From the NCBI GenBank assembly GCA_021739695.1, contig JAIPBM010000003.1:124001-188000 (forward strand): a DNA stretch of 64,000 nucleotides, given 5' to 3'. Source of the stretch: Flavobacteriales bacterium. Lineage in GTDB: Bacteria > Bacteroidota > Bacteroidia > UBA10329. The translations under genes were made by a program, and so were the position numbers. Positions 36,431 to 45,204 of the stretch are shown in pieces. The first letter of the stretch is position 1. Each line of letters begins with the position of its first letter. The notes under the pieces are model-generated. The model was not told the origin of the DNA. It worked only from the letters and a program-made list of their open reading frames with translations, and made no database searches.

Positions 36431-37822
36431 TCAACCTTTCATCAACTCTTTGATGTCTCCGATGATCTTATTCGCCAAGTTTTCGGCTGTGCTTTCGTTC
36501 TCACTTTCGCTATAAATACGAATGATCGGCTCTGTGTTCGATTTTCGGAGATGAACCCATTCCTTACCAAACTCGATCTTCACGCCATCAACGGTATTCA
36601 CTGGTTGAGATCTATACTTCTCTGCCATTGAAACAAGAATTCCATCAACATCAGTTTCTGGCGTGAGCGATATTTTGTTCTTGGAAATGTGATAACTCGG
36701 ATAAGACGCTCTAAGCTGACTAGCCGTTTTGCCCGTTTGGGCCAAATGGGTAAGGAAAAGTGCAATTCCAACAAGCGCATCTCGACCGTAATGTAGATCC
36801 GGATAAATGATGCCTCCGTTGCCCTCGCCACCAATAACCGCATTTGTTTCCTTCATCATGCTTACCACATTCACTTCGCCCACGGCACTCGCATTGTAGG
36901 TTCCACCAGCAGCTTCCGTCACATCACGTAGTGCGCGTGTTGATGAAAGATTGGAAACCGTATTTCCTTTCTTGTTTTTGAGAATGAAATCGGCCACAGC
37001 AACAAGCGTATACTCTTCTCCGAACATTTCTCCGTCCTCGCAAACCATCGCCAAACGGTCCACATCTGGATCAACCACAAAACCCACATCTGCCCCGCTC
37101 TTTTTAATGGTTGATGAAAGTTCTGTCAAATGCTCAGGAAGCGGCTCTGGATTGTGCGGAAAATGACCGTTTGGTTCAGTGAATAATTCTGTCACTTTGC
37201 TAACTCCCAAAGCGGAAAGCAGCTTTGGCAATGCTATGCCGCCTGTTGAATTGACACAATCGATGGCAACATGAAAATCTGCTTTTTTGATGGCTTCAAC
37301 ATCCACGAGTGGAAGATCGAGAATCATATTAATATGCCGATCGATGTAATCATCCATTTTTCGGATAGAACCAAGATTATCCACTTCAGCAAAATTGAAA
37401 GCATCGTTTTCAGCGATCTCCAGCAATTGTGTGCCGTCTTCACCAGAAATAAACTCACCTAGTTCGTTCAACAATTTCAGCGCATTCCATTGCTTCGGAT
37501 TGTGACTAGCCGTAAGAATAATGCCGCCATCGGCTTTTTCAGCTGTCACGGCAACTTCCACCGTTGGTGTAGTAGAAAGTCCGAGATCGATCACGTCAAT
37601 TCCGCAGCCGGTCAAGGTTCCCAGAACCAAACTACTGACCATCTCTCCGCTCAATCGCGCATCGCGCCCAACAACCACGGTCAGTTTCTTTTTACTCGAA
37701 CGTTTCTTCAAGAATTCAGCGTAAGCGGAAGTGAATTTTACCACGTCCAACGGAGTCAGACCATCTCCTGTCTTTCCTCCTATTGTTCCCCGAATTCCGG
37801 ATATCGATTTTATTAAGGTCAT
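36431..37822 (-). CDS. glmM: phosphoglucosamine mutase / phosphohexomutase
   Basis: A 463-residue alpha-D-phosphohexomutase. The ATG at 37822 (MTLIKSISGIRGTIGGKTG) matches the family start; the longer frame adds 19 unrelated residues. The phosphoserine loop is TASHNPKQWNALKL (about residue 100), the metal loop is DPDVDRLAM (about 243), the sugar loop is GGEGNGG, and the phosphate loop near the C-terminus is RKSNTEPIIRIYSE. It most likely converts glucosamine-6-phosphate to glucosamine-1-phosphate for wall precursor synthesis; phosphomannomutase or phosphoglucomutase activity cannot be excluded. A consensus -7 box precedes it. Confidence 0.85.
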   Translation of the reverse strand: MTLIKSISGIRGTIGGKTGDGLTPLDVVKFTSAYAEFLKKRSSKKKLTVVVGRDARLSGEMVSSLVLGTLTGCGIDVIDLGLSTTPTVEVAVTAEKADGGIILTASHNPKQWNALKLLNELGEFISGEDGTQLLEIAENDAFNFAEVDNLGSIRKMDDYIDRHINMILDLPLVDVEAIKKADFHVAIDCVNSTGGIALPKLLSALGVSKVTELFTEPNGHFPHNPEPLPEHLTELSSTIKKSGADVGFVVDPDVDRLAMVCEDGEMFGEEYTLVAVADFILKNKKGNTVSNLSSTRALRDVTEAAGGTYNASAVGEVNVVSMMKETNAVIGGEGNGGIIYPDLHYGRDALVGIALFLTHLAQTGKTASQLRASYPSYHISKNKISLTPETDVDGILVSMAEKYRSQPVNTVDGVKIEFGKEWVHLRKSNTEPIIRIYSESENESTAENLANKIIGDIKELMKG

Positions 37823-37838
37823 CGCTGAGTTTATTGCG

Positions 37839-37846
37839 CAAAAGTA
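37839..37846 (-). promoter_or_regulatory. Bacteroidota -7 promoter box
   Basis: TACTTTTG read on the minus strand, an exact TAnnTTTG match 16 bases before the GlmM start at 37822. A -33 TTG is not evident. Confidence 0.5.
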
Positions 37847-37991
37847 CCATTGCAGAAAGACCACTTCCGTGTCATTCACCTATTTTTGCCGCCCTTTTAT
37901 ACTTTTTTTAAACAATTGCTGTTGAAAATAAGCCGCGAACAAACGGATAGAAACGTTCAAATTATTCTTACCCTTGATAAAACCGTAGGCC

Positions 37992-39398
37992 ATGCATTCT
38001 AACTCTGGAGACGAACAGGAAGAAGAACGACTGAACGAGTGCGTTGTGCGTTTCGAGCATATGCTTGCACACGATGATCAATACTATTTTGACGTTGCGG
38101 ACCTCGAGGAGCTGATCGATCATTATATGGATAGGCTCGAGTTGGAAAAAGCGTGGAAGGTGCTTGAATTGGCTTCTAGCCAGCACCCACACAGCAGCGA
38201 ATTTGAACTGAAACGGGCCGATATTCTAGGGCTGAAAGGCGATTATGAAGGCGCCATGAAATCCATTAATCTGTTAGAGGCCATTATGCCCAACAATCCG
38301 GAAATGCTGATTACCAAAGGCAGCATTTTAAGTAAACTTGGCAAGCACGAACAAGCGGTTGAGATTTACAATCGGGCATTGGAAACTGCCGAAAATCCGA
38401 GTGATGTCCGATTGTTGCTTTCCTACGAATATCAATCGCTCGGCAATCAATTGGAAGCTTTAAGCCAACTGAAGATCGGATTAATGGATTCTCCAACCGA
38501 TCAAGCATTGATCTACGAGATCAGTTTCCTGTTCGATATGATGGGCGATAGCGATTCGGCCATTGAATTTTTCACAAAGTATTTGGACGAGCATCCGTAT
38601 CAATACAATGCTTGGTACAACTTATCAACGTTTTATATCAAGCAAAAAGATTTTGAAAAAGCCATTTGGGCACTTGAATTCTGCTTGGCAGTAAGTGACA
38701 AACACTTGATGGCGCTACAGGAAATCGGTGATTGTTTTCTTGAAATTGAAAATTGGGATAAAGCCGAGGAACATTTCGAGGAAGTCCTGTTGCTCGATGA
38801 AGATAACGTGGATGCGCTGATCGGAATTGCCGAATGTTCTGAAGGACGAGAGGATTTCGAACTAGCTTTTGAACGCTACAAGGAAATTGCAGATTCGGAT
38901 GCGTTTCATTCAGAAGCTTGGTATGGAATGGCCGTGGTGAGAGAGAAACAAGAACGCTACAGCGAGTGCTTACCGTACATAGAAAAAGCACTGGAAATTG
39001 ACCCGACCGATCCTGAATATTGGAACTTTCTGGCCGATCTGAAAGAACAATCTGGTGATTACGAAGCGGCCATCGATGCATTGGAAAAAGCCAATTCCAT
39101 CAGCCCTGAAGAAGAACGGTTTTGGATTTCTAAAGCAGAACTCATCTTTCATCATGTTGATCGGGAAATGGGAACTGAAGTGCTGATGGAAGCGTTGAAA
39201 ATTTCTCCAGAAAATGCAGAGTTGCATTATAGACAAGCTGCTTTCCTGCTGGCTTCTGGTCAAATAGTTGAAGGTTTGAACTTTCTACAGAATGGCCTCG
39301 AACTGGATTATCACAAACACCTACTTTTGTTCGAGCAATTTCCTGAAGCCATCAACATACCACGGGTAATGGATCTCATTCAGATCTACGGTCAATAA
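37992..39398 (+). CDS. cytoplasmic tetratricopeptide repeat protein
   Basis: A 468-residue protein with no signal peptide, built of about eleven TPR units (for example AWKVLELASSQHPHSSEFE, AWYNLSTFYIKQKDFEKAIW, AWYGMAVVREKQERYSE, YWNFLADLKEQSGDYEAAI). It begins with an acidic patch (EEERLNECVVRFEHML). It is first in a run of closely spaced forward genes; the stop overlaps the start of the phosphosulfolactate synthase gene by one base (TAATG). It is a likely protein-protein scaffold; the partner is unknown. Confidence 0.8.
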   Translation: MHSNSGDEQEEERLNECVVRFEHMLAHDDQYYFDVADLEELIDHYMDRLELEKAWKVLELASSQHPHSSEFELKRADILGLKGDYEGAMKSINLLEAIMPNNPEMLITKGSILSKLGKHEQAVEIYNRALETAENPSDVRLLLSYEYQSLGNQLEALSQLKIGLMDSPTDQALIYEISFLFDMMGDSDSAIEFFTKYLDEHPYQYNAWYNLSTFYIKQKDFEKAIWALEFCLAVSDKHLMALQEIGDCFLEIENWDKAEEHFEEVLLLDEDNVDALIGIAECSEGREDFELAFERYKEIADSDAFHSEAWYGMAVVREKQERYSECLPYIEKALEIDPTDPEYWNFLADLKEQSGDYEAAIDALEKANSISPEEERFWISKAELIFHHVDREMGTEVLMEALKISPENAELHYRQAAFLLASGQIVEGLNFLQNGLELDYHKHLLLFEQFPEAINIPRVMDLIQIYGQ

Positions 39399-40201
39399 TG
39401 AATTTCGAACTAAGTAACATCCCAGAAAGAGCGTCCAAACCCAGAGAAGCTGGGTTAACCATGGTGATGGACAAAGGTTTGAGCTTGCGTGAAGCTGAAA
39501 ACCTGATTGAATCCAGTGATCATCTCACCGATCTTGTCAAACTCGGTTTTGGCACTTCGCTCATTACCAAGCATCTGGCGGAGAAGATCAAACTGTACCA
39601 AGATGCGGGAATCATGGTCTATTTGGGCGGAACGCTTTTCGAGGCATTTTTGATCCGCGGCCAATTTGACGATTACCGTAAACTGCTACATAAATTAGGA
39701 TTGGATACTGCTGAGGTTTCGGATGGTTCAATTGAATTGAACCACAACACGAAATGCGAGCTTATTCATGAAATGGCCAAAGATTTCAGAACACTTTCTG
39801 AGGTTGGCTCGAAGGAAGCAGGTATCATCATTCATCCAAGCAAATGGAAGAATATGATGAAAGCTGAATTGGAAGCTGGTTCGTGGAAAGTGATTGCTGA
39901 AGCACGAGAAAGTGGAAATGTTGGTATTTATCGCCCAAATGGTTCTGCTCACGTTTCACTCATCAATAAGATATTGGATGTGATTCCGAAGGACAGCATT
40001 CTTTGGGAAGCACCTATAAAGGCACAGCAAGTGTGGTTCATCAATCAGTTGGGCGCTAATGTGAACTTAGGAAACATTGCTCCAAACGAGGTAATTCCGC
40101 TCGAAACGCTTCGCTTAGGTGTACGTGGAGATACGTTCTTCAACTATCTGCCGCAAGACATCGATGTGAATAAAGTGATTGCAAAATCGAAGAAAAAATA
40201 A
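39398..40201 (+). CDS. phosphosulfolactate synthase (ComA family)
   Basis: A 267-residue TIM-barrel protein. Characterised archaeal and bacilli members add sulfite to phosphoenolpyruvate to give (2R)-phosphosulfolactate. Family features seen: REAGLTMVMDKGLSL at the start, DLVKLGFGTSLI, YLGGTLFEAF, DGSIEL, GIYRPNG, LWEAPIKAQQVWFI and LGNIAPNEVIPLETLRLG. In Bacteroidota the product could feed cysteate and sulfonolipid synthesis, or the enzyme may act in another pathway; ComB and ComC are not in the window. Start overlaps the TPR stop, and the rhodanese gene follows after 2 bases. Confidence 0.85.
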   Translation: MNFELSNIPERASKPREAGLTMVMDKGLSLREAENLIESSDHLTDLVKLGFGTSLITKHLAEKIKLYQDAGIMVYLGGTLFEAFLIRGQFDDYRKLLHKLGLDTAEVSDGSIELNHNTKCELIHEMAKDFRTLSEVGSKEAGIIIHPSKWKNMMKAELEAGSWKVIAEARESGNVGIYRPNGSAHVSLINKILDVIPKDSILWEAPIKAQQVWFINQLGANVNLGNIAPNEVIPLETLRLGVRGDTFFNYLPQDIDVNKVIAKSKKK

Positions 40202-40203
40202 AG

Positions 40204-40521
40204 ATGAAAGAACTGTCTGTTCTGCAATTGAAGGAAATGAAAGATGCCAGCAAGGCATTCCAATTGATTGATGTGCGCGAACCTTGGGAAGTGGAGATCT
40301 GCAGTATTGGCGGAGAACATATTCCGATGGGAGAAATTCTGGAACGTGCGTATGAGATCAAAAAAGACATTCCGGTAATAATACATTGCCGAAGTGGAGC
40401 ACGTTCATCCAACGTTATCAATGCTTTAGAAATGCAGCTTGGACTCACCAACCTGCATAACTTGAAGGGAGGAATTTTGGCTTGGGCCGATGAGGTTGAT
40501 CAAAGTTTGGAAAAGTATTAA
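40204..40521 (+). CDS. single-domain rhodanese-like sulfurtransferase
   Basis: A 105-residue cytoplasmic protein with one rhodanese fold. The active-site loop is IIHCRSGARSS (Cys about residue 62), and the N-terminal QLIDVREPWEVEICSI and the C-terminal NLKGGILAWADEVD are typical. It probably moves sulfur as a persulfide; together with the sulfite-using ComA-type enzyme 2 bases upstream this suggests a shared sulfur pathway, by inference. Its stop overlaps the DUF368 start by one base. Confidence 0.9.
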   Translation: MKELSVLQLKEMKDASKAFQLIDVREPWEVEICSIGGEHIPMGEILERAYEIKKDIPVIIHCRSGARSSNVINALEMQLGLTNLHNLKGGILAWADEVDQSLEKY

Positions 40522-41510
40522 TGGCCACTGAAACCAATTCACGGAGCACAAAAGACTTCGTTTTCCTCTATTTGAAAGGCATGTCCATGGGCGCTGCCGA
40601 TGTGGTACCAGGCGTTTCTGGAGGAACCATCGCGTTCATCACCGGTATTTACGAAGAACTGCTCGAAACCATCAAAGGATTCAATCTTTCGGTCTTTAAA
40701 ACACTGAAGGATCAAGGCGTAAAAGCTGCTTGGAAACAGACGAATGCCACTTTTCTCGTGGTGTTGTTGGCAGGCATTTTCACGAGTGTTATAAGTCTGG
40801 CAAAAGGCATTACCTACTTGCTCGATACTTTTCCTGTGTTGCTTTGGGCCTTCTTTTTCGGATTGATCGTTGCCTCAAGTCTCATCATTGGACGCTACAT
40901 CAAAGCCTGGGGGATGAAGGAAATTATTGCCTTGGTGGCAGGAGTGGCCATTGCATTCTATATCACCATTGCCGCACCTTCTCAAATGCCTGAAGGTCTG
41001 ATTTTCATTTTCTTGGCTGGTTGCATTGCTATTTGTGCCATGATATTGCCAGGTATTTCTGGAAGTTTCATTTTGCTTTTACTAGGTGCTTACGGTACTG
41101 TTCTTGGGTCTATCAGTGGTTTAGTTGATGGGTTAAAAGCTGTTGATATTGAGTCAATTATAAAATTCGGAACAAACATCATCGTATTCATTCTTGGTTG
41201 TGTTGTCGGCATCATTTCTTTCTCGAACGTCCTTTCTTGGATGTTCAAAAGAGCTTATAATCTGACCATGGCGTTGCTTACTGGTTTCATGATCGGTTCG
41301 CTGAATAAAGTTTGGCCATGGAAAGAAACGCTCGAATTCAGAATCAACAGTCATGGAGAAGAAGTTCCGTTTCTTCAATCGAACGTTACTCCAATGCGCT
41401 TTGAAGAATTGACAGGAGAAGCATCGCAGCTTTGGCTGGCCCTTGGACTTTGCATTGCAGGATTTCTTCTCGTATTCATCATGGAAAAAATGGCATCGCA
41501 GAAAGGATGA
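40521..41510 (+). CDS. DUF368 (PopT-like) membrane protein
   Basis: A 329-residue protein with about eight to nine membrane helices. The signature GMSMGAADVVPGVSGGTIAFITGIYEE (cited in parts: ADVVPGVSGGTIAF) and its second copy MILPGISGSFILLLLGAYG are the DUF368 hallmark. Members of this family were recently shown to move undecaprenyl phosphate back across the membrane, so a role in lipid-carrier recycling is likely. It overlaps the rhodanese by one base and AroE by four (ATGA). Confidence 0.88.
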   Translation: MATETNSRSTKDFVFLYLKGMSMGAADVVPGVSGGTIAFITGIYEELLETIKGFNLSVFKTLKDQGVKAAWKQTNATFLVVLLAGIFTSVISLAKGITYLLDTFPVLLWAFFFGLIVASSLIIGRYIKAWGMKEIIALVAGVAIAFYITIAAPSQMPEGLIFIFLAGCIAICAMILPGISGSFILLLLGAYGTVLGSISGLVDGLKAVDIESIIKFGTNIIVFILGCVVGIISFSNVLSWMFKRAYNLTMALLTGFMIGSLNKVWPWKETLEFRINSHGEEVPFLQSNVTPMRFEELTGEASQLWLALGLCIAGFLLVFIMEKMASQKG

Positions 41511-42250
41511 GGAAATTCGGACTTATCGGCTACCCACTCTCCCACTCGTTCTCCAAACAATATTTCAACAGGAAGTTCAAATCTGAGGGTTTGGATGCAG
41601 AATACCTGAATTTCCCAATTGAATCCTTGGGCGAGTTGGAGGACATAATCAGTTCAGAACCCGAATTGGTTGGTTTGAATGTGACCCTTCCCTACAAAAC
41701 ATCGGTCATTGCCATGTTGGACGAAATGACCGATTGTGCTAAATCCATTCAATCGGTGAACACCATTTCAATCAATCGTACTGGGAATTCTTGGCGTTTG
41801 CGTGGTTCGAACACAGATGTGATCGGATTCAGAGAAAGTATTGAACCACATGTAAAAGGTCACGATCAAGCTTTGATCCTTGGATCGGGTGGTGCAGCAA
41901 AAGCCGCGTATCACGTTTTGGACGAACTTGGTCTGGAATGCAACGTTGTTTCCAGAACGCATGATGAAGGAGATTTCGTTTATGAAGAATTGACCGCAGC
42001 AGATATTTGGGAACATTCCATCATCGTGAATTGCACGCCAATTGGCATGTATCCGATCATTGATGGCGCTCCTGATATTCCGTACGAATCAATCACGCCA
42101 GAACACGTGTTGTATGATATGATCTACAATCCGGCCGAGACCGTATTTTTAATGAATGGAAGAAAACGAGGCGCCACAACCATTAACGGTCTTGATATGT
42201 TGGAAAGACAGGCTGAGGAAAGCTGGAGAATTTGGAACGCATTAACCTAA
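41507..42250 (+). CDS. aroE: shikimate dehydrogenase
   Basis: A 247-residue NADP-dependent enzyme of aromatic amino acid synthesis, converting 3-dehydroshikimate to shikimate. MRKFGLIGYPLSHSFSKQ is the shikimate-binding start; NVTLPYKTSVIAML contains the catalytic lysine (about K65), SVNTI and the Asp in GSNTDVIGF are substrate contacts, and ILGSGGAAKAAYHVL is the nucleotide loop. ATG 41507 overlaps the DUF368 stop as ATGA; the longer frame from 41432 would cover the DUF368 end. It is shorter than the E. coli enzyme (272) but normal for Bacteroidota. Confidence 0.93.
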   Translation: MRKFGLIGYPLSHSFSKQYFNRKFKSEGLDAEYLNFPIESLGELEDIISSEPELVGLNVTLPYKTSVIAMLDEMTDCAKSIQSVNTISINRTGNSWRLRGSNTDVIGFRESIEPHVKGHDQALILGSGGAAKAAYHVLDELGLECNVVSRTHDEGDFVYEELTAADIWEHSIIVNCTPIGMYPIIDGAPDIPYESITPEHVLYDMIYNPAETVFLMNGRKRGATTINGLDMLERQAEESWRIWNALT

Positions 42251-42255
42251 TTGAA

Positions 42256-43074
42256 ATGAGCTTTACAGGAACTAAAACATACATCGCATCGAACGAACTG
42301 CAGATTGCGGTGAATGCGGCCATTCATTTGCAGAAACCACTTTTGGTGAAAGGCGAACCAGGAACTGGCAAAACGCTTTTGGCGCACGAAATTGCCAACT
42401 CGTTGGGAAAGAAACTCATCACGTGGCACATCAAATCAACCACCAAGGCACAGCAAGGATTGTACGAATACGATGCAGTTTCGCGCTTGCGCGATAGCCA
42501 ATTGGGCAACGAAAAGGTGCACGACATTGCCAACTACATCGTTAAAGGAAAGTTTTGGAAAGCGTTCGATTCGGACGAATCGGTGGTGTTGTTGATTGAT
42601 GAGATTGACAAAGCCGATATCGAATTCCCAAACGATCTGTTGTTGGAATTGGACAAGATGGAATTCTTCTGCTACGAACTGAATGAGACCATTAAAGCCA
42701 AAAAACGACCGATCGTTATCATCACTTCCAATAACGAAAAGGAGTTGCCTGATGCGTTCCTAAGAAGGTGTCTGTTCCATTTTATCCGTTTCCCGGAAGA
42801 AGATCAGATGAAGCAGATCGTAGATGTGCATCATCCAGGATTAAAGGAAGAGTTATTGAACCGTGCGTTGGGCGAGTTCTACCGAATTCGTAAGGTGAAC
42901 GGCATCAAAAAACGCCCAAGCACCAGTGAGTTAGTTGATTGGATCTCTTTGATTCTGAGAGATGATCTTTTGAAAGATGAACCGAACGATGGCGAAAGAA
43001 GACTTCCGCCACATTTAGGTTCGCTCATCAAAAATGAGCAGGATCTGATGTTACTTGAACGAATGTTTGGATAA
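42256..43074 (+). CDS. MoxR-type AAA+ ATPase
   Basis: A 272-residue AAA+ protein. Walker A is GEPGTGKT (about residue 33), Walker B is VVLLIDEIDKADIEF (about 113), sensor 1 is IVIITSNN and the arginine-finger region is LRRCLFHFIRFP. The ATG at 42256 is 5 bases past the AroE stop; an upstream TTG is rejected. MoxR proteins act as chaperones, usually with a VWA-domain partner encoded next to them. Here the partner (43780) is separated by a toxin-antitoxin pair, which is unusual. Confidence 0.9.
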   Translation: MSFTGTKTYIASNELQIAVNAAIHLQKPLLVKGEPGTGKTLLAHEIANSLGKKLITWHIKSTTKAQQGLYEYDAVSRLRDSQLGNEKVHDIANYIVKGKFWKAFDSDESVVLLIDEIDKADIEFPNDLLLELDKMEFFCYELNETIKAKKRPIVIITSNNEKELPDAFLRRCLFHFIRFPEEDQMKQIVDVHHPGLKEELLNRALGEFYRIRKVNGIKKRPSTSELVDWISLILRDDLLKDEPNDGERRLPPHLGSLIKNEQDLMLLERMFG

Positions 43075-43113
43075 AGAGCGACCTGCGATTGGTTAGGTCT
43101 AAAATCTCAATCG

Positions 43114-43121
43114 TATCTTTG
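43114..43121 (+). promoter_or_regulatory. Bacteroidota -7 promoter box of the MntA/HepT unit
   Basis: TATCTTTG, exact TAnnTTTG, ending 5 bases before the MntA ATG; a TTG at 43089-43091 is 22 bases upstream. Transcription would begin at or next to the start codon, giving a leaderless message. Confidence 0.5.
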
Positions 43122-43126
43122 ATTCT

Positions 43127-43420
43127 ATGACAACTTCAAACGAAATATTCGCGAAGCTTAAAGAGCTTAAACCATACCTTAAAAAAGAGTTTGGCGTGAA
43201 CGAAATTGGGGTGTTCGGTTCGTTTTCCAACGAAACTGCTTCGGATTCGAGCGACATTGATATTCTTGTTTCCTTGGACAAGCCTATTGGTTGGAAATTT
43301 TTCGGTTTGGAAATTTTTCTTGAGCAAACTTTCGGTAGGAAGATCGATCTTGTGACTAAGACTGCATTGAAAGAGCAACTGCGTACGCAGATACTTGAAA
43401 CCGTCATTTCCATCGATTGA
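43127..43420 (+). CDS. mntA: MntA-type nucleotidyltransferase antitoxin
   Basis: A 97-residue minimal nucleotidyltransferase. The active site is in GVFGSFSNETASDSSDIDIL: the GSF motif, then two aspartates in DID, with a later Asp in KIDLVTK. In known HEPN/MNT systems the MNT protein adenylylates a tyrosine of the HepT toxin to silence it. It is followed by the HepT gene with a 4-base overlap (TTGA), giving translational coupling. It has its own promoter-like box. Confidence 0.88.
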   Translation: MTTSNEIFAKLKELKPYLKKEFGVNEIGVFGSFSNETASDSSDIDILVSLDKPIGWKFFGLEIFLEQTFGRKIDLVTKTALKEQLRTQILETVISID

Positions 43421-43767
43421 AAAAAGAAAATCGTTCATATTTGCTCTATTTAGATGACATGAAGCTTTCCATGCTTCGTATTGCGGAGTACATTGAGGGT
43501 ATTGACTTTGAAAAATTCAAGCGAGATTATAAAACTGTTGATGCGGTGGTCCGAAACTTTGAGATCATTGGAGAAGCTGCCAAAAAGATTCCTACTGAGA
43601 TCAGGGCAAAATATCCATCCGTTCCTTGGTCAGAAATGTATTATCTGCGGAATCGAATCTCTCACGAATATTTTGGGATTGATTACGAGATACTTTGGGA
43701 CGTGGCAAAAAACCATCTTCCCAATAACCTTCAGGAAGTTGAAAAAATCATCAATCACCAATCATAA
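43417..43767 (+). CDS. hepT: HepT-family HEPN toxin (RNase-like)
   Basis: A 116-residue HEPN (DUF86) protein. The catalytic and modification motif RX4HXY is present as RNRISHEY near residue 88, preceded by VPWSEMYYLRN. The start is the TTG at 43417, overlapping the antitoxin stop; the next ATG would remove YLLYLDDMKLS, which aligns with the conserved first helix. In characterised pairs HepT is an RNase inhibited by MntA. Its stop is followed by the VWA gene in the same frame after only four sense codons. Confidence 0.88.
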   Translation: MKKENRSYLLYLDDMKLSMLRIAEYIEGIDFEKFKRDYKTVDAVVRNFEIIGEAAKKIPTEIRAKYPSVPWSEMYYLRNRISHEYFGIDYEILWDVAKNHLPNNLQEVEKIINHQS

Positions 43768-43779
43768 TTCAACAGTCTG

Positions 43780-44988
43780 TTGTTCCTCCAACTCTTTTAC
43801 AAACTCAAACAAGAAGGCATTCCCGTTAGTCTTAGGGAGTATCTGACCTTGTTGGAAGCTGCAAAAGCAGGTTTGGGCGAGAACGTGGATGATTTCTATT
43901 CGCTGGCGCGAACGATACTTATCAAGCACGAAGAACACCTTGATCGCTTTGATGCCATTTTCAGTCAGTATGTGGCTGGAAGCATGAAATTGTCTGCTCC
44001 TGATCTGGCTAAGATTCAAGAAGATTGGTTGAAATACATGGCTGAGAATAACCTTACAGATGAGGAAAAAGCCATGATTGAGGCGATGGGTGGTTTGGAA
44101 GAATTGGCCAAACGTTTTCAGGAATTGCTGGAAGAACAACAAGAACGCCACCAAGGCGGAAATAAGTGGATCGGTACGGCTGGAACTTCTCCATTTGGAG
44201 CTTATGGTTACAATCCGGCTGGTTATCGTGTTGGACAAGCAGGAAGCCGTAACCGAAGTGCCGTGAAGGTTTGGGACAAACGCGAATTCAAAGACCTAAG
44301 CGACAAAGAGGAACTGAACACGCGGAATCTAAAAATGGCCTTGCGCAGATTGCGCGTTTTCACGCGACAAGGACATGAAGAGGAATTGGACCTGAGTGCC
44401 ACCATCAAGAAGACTTCTAAGAACGCTGGTTTCCTTCAGATTGAAATGCGACCCGAACGGAAGAATAACGTGAAGGTGCTGATGCTGTTCGATATTGGTG
44501 GAACGATGGACGACCACATTGATCTGTGCTCCAAGCTTTTCAGCGCTGCGAAATACGAGTTCAAACATTTGGAATTCTACTACTTCCATAATTGCTTGTA
44601 TGAACGACTTTGGAAGGAAAACAGAAGACGATTCAACAATATCAGCCCAACGTTTGATGTGATGCACAAATTCAATGACGACTATCGGTTGATCATTGTA
44701 GGAGATGCAACCATGTCGCCTTGGGAGATTTTACAACCTGGTGGAAGCGTAGAGCACAATAACCCCGAAGCTGGTTTGGTTTGGATGGAACGGATTACGC
44801 AGAAATTCAAACACCACGTTTGGATCAATCCTAACCCTGAAGACAGTTGGCGCTATTCCGAATCGACTCAGATTCTGAAGCAAGCTATGAATGACCGCAT
44901 GTTTCCGCTGACGATGGAAGGTTTATCGAAAGCGATGAACATGCTGAAAACGGCCAACAAAAGGTCGGTTAACAAGACAGAGGTTTAA
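43780..44988 (+). CDS. VWA-domain protein, partner of the MoxR ATPase
   Basis: A 402-residue cytoplasmic protein. The first 200 residues are a helical region (FYKLKQEGIPVSLREYLTLL), then a von Willebrand factor A domain with a MIDAS-like FDIGGTMDDH, FYYFHNCLYERLW and VGDATMSPWEI. It probably acts with the MoxR ATPase at 42256 in metal or complex assembly. No ATG is available: the frame between the HepT stop and the conserved N-terminus offers only CTG 43777 and TTG 43780, so TTG is chosen. Confidence 0.85.
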   Translation: MFLQLFYKLKQEGIPVSLREYLTLLEAAKAGLGENVDDFYSLARTILIKHEEHLDRFDAIFSQYVAGSMKLSAPDLAKIQEDWLKYMAENNLTDEEKAMIEAMGGLEELAKRFQELLEEQQERHQGGNKWIGTAGTSPFGAYGYNPAGYRVGQAGSRNRSAVKVWDKREFKDLSDKEELNTRNLKMALRRLRVFTRQGHEEELDLSATIKKTSKNAGFLQIEMRPERKNNVKVLMLFDIGGTMDDHIDLCSKLFSAAKYEFKHLEFYYFHNCLYERLWKENRRRFNNISPTFDVMHKFNDDYRLIIVGDATMSPWEILQPGGSVEHNNPEAGLVWMERITQKFKHHVWINPNPEDSWRYSESTQILKQAMNDRMFPLTMEGLSKAMNMLKTANKRSVNKTEV

Positions 44989-45017
44989 CTGCGGACAAGA
45001 ACTTGCAAAGTAAACGT

Positions 45018-45043
45018 GAGGGATGGAAGCGGCATCCTTTTTT
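45018..45043 (+). terminator. probable terminator after the VWA gene
   Basis: GGATG at 45021-45025 and CATCC at 45033-45037 form a short stem followed by a run of six T. A second perfect 7-bp hairpin (CCCCGAT/ATCGGGG, 45107-45125) lies downstream without a T run. Confidence 0.55.
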
Positions 45044-45204
45044 CATTCACTTACATTTCGAGAACCTCAGTGCCCGTGCTGAAAAAAGATACAGCGAACA
45101 GCCCGGCCCCGATTTTTCATCGGGGACACGCCCTATAATCTTTTGAACAATTTTTGAGTTCCAATGCATACATCGGAAATTGATCTTATTTTAGTGCTCT
45201 ACAG

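Noticed and set aside
45107-45125. Perfect 7-bp hairpin CCCCGAT/ATCGGGG as a terminator
   Set aside because: No T run follows and the VWA gene already has a better hairpin at 45018-45043; it is more likely a dispersed element.
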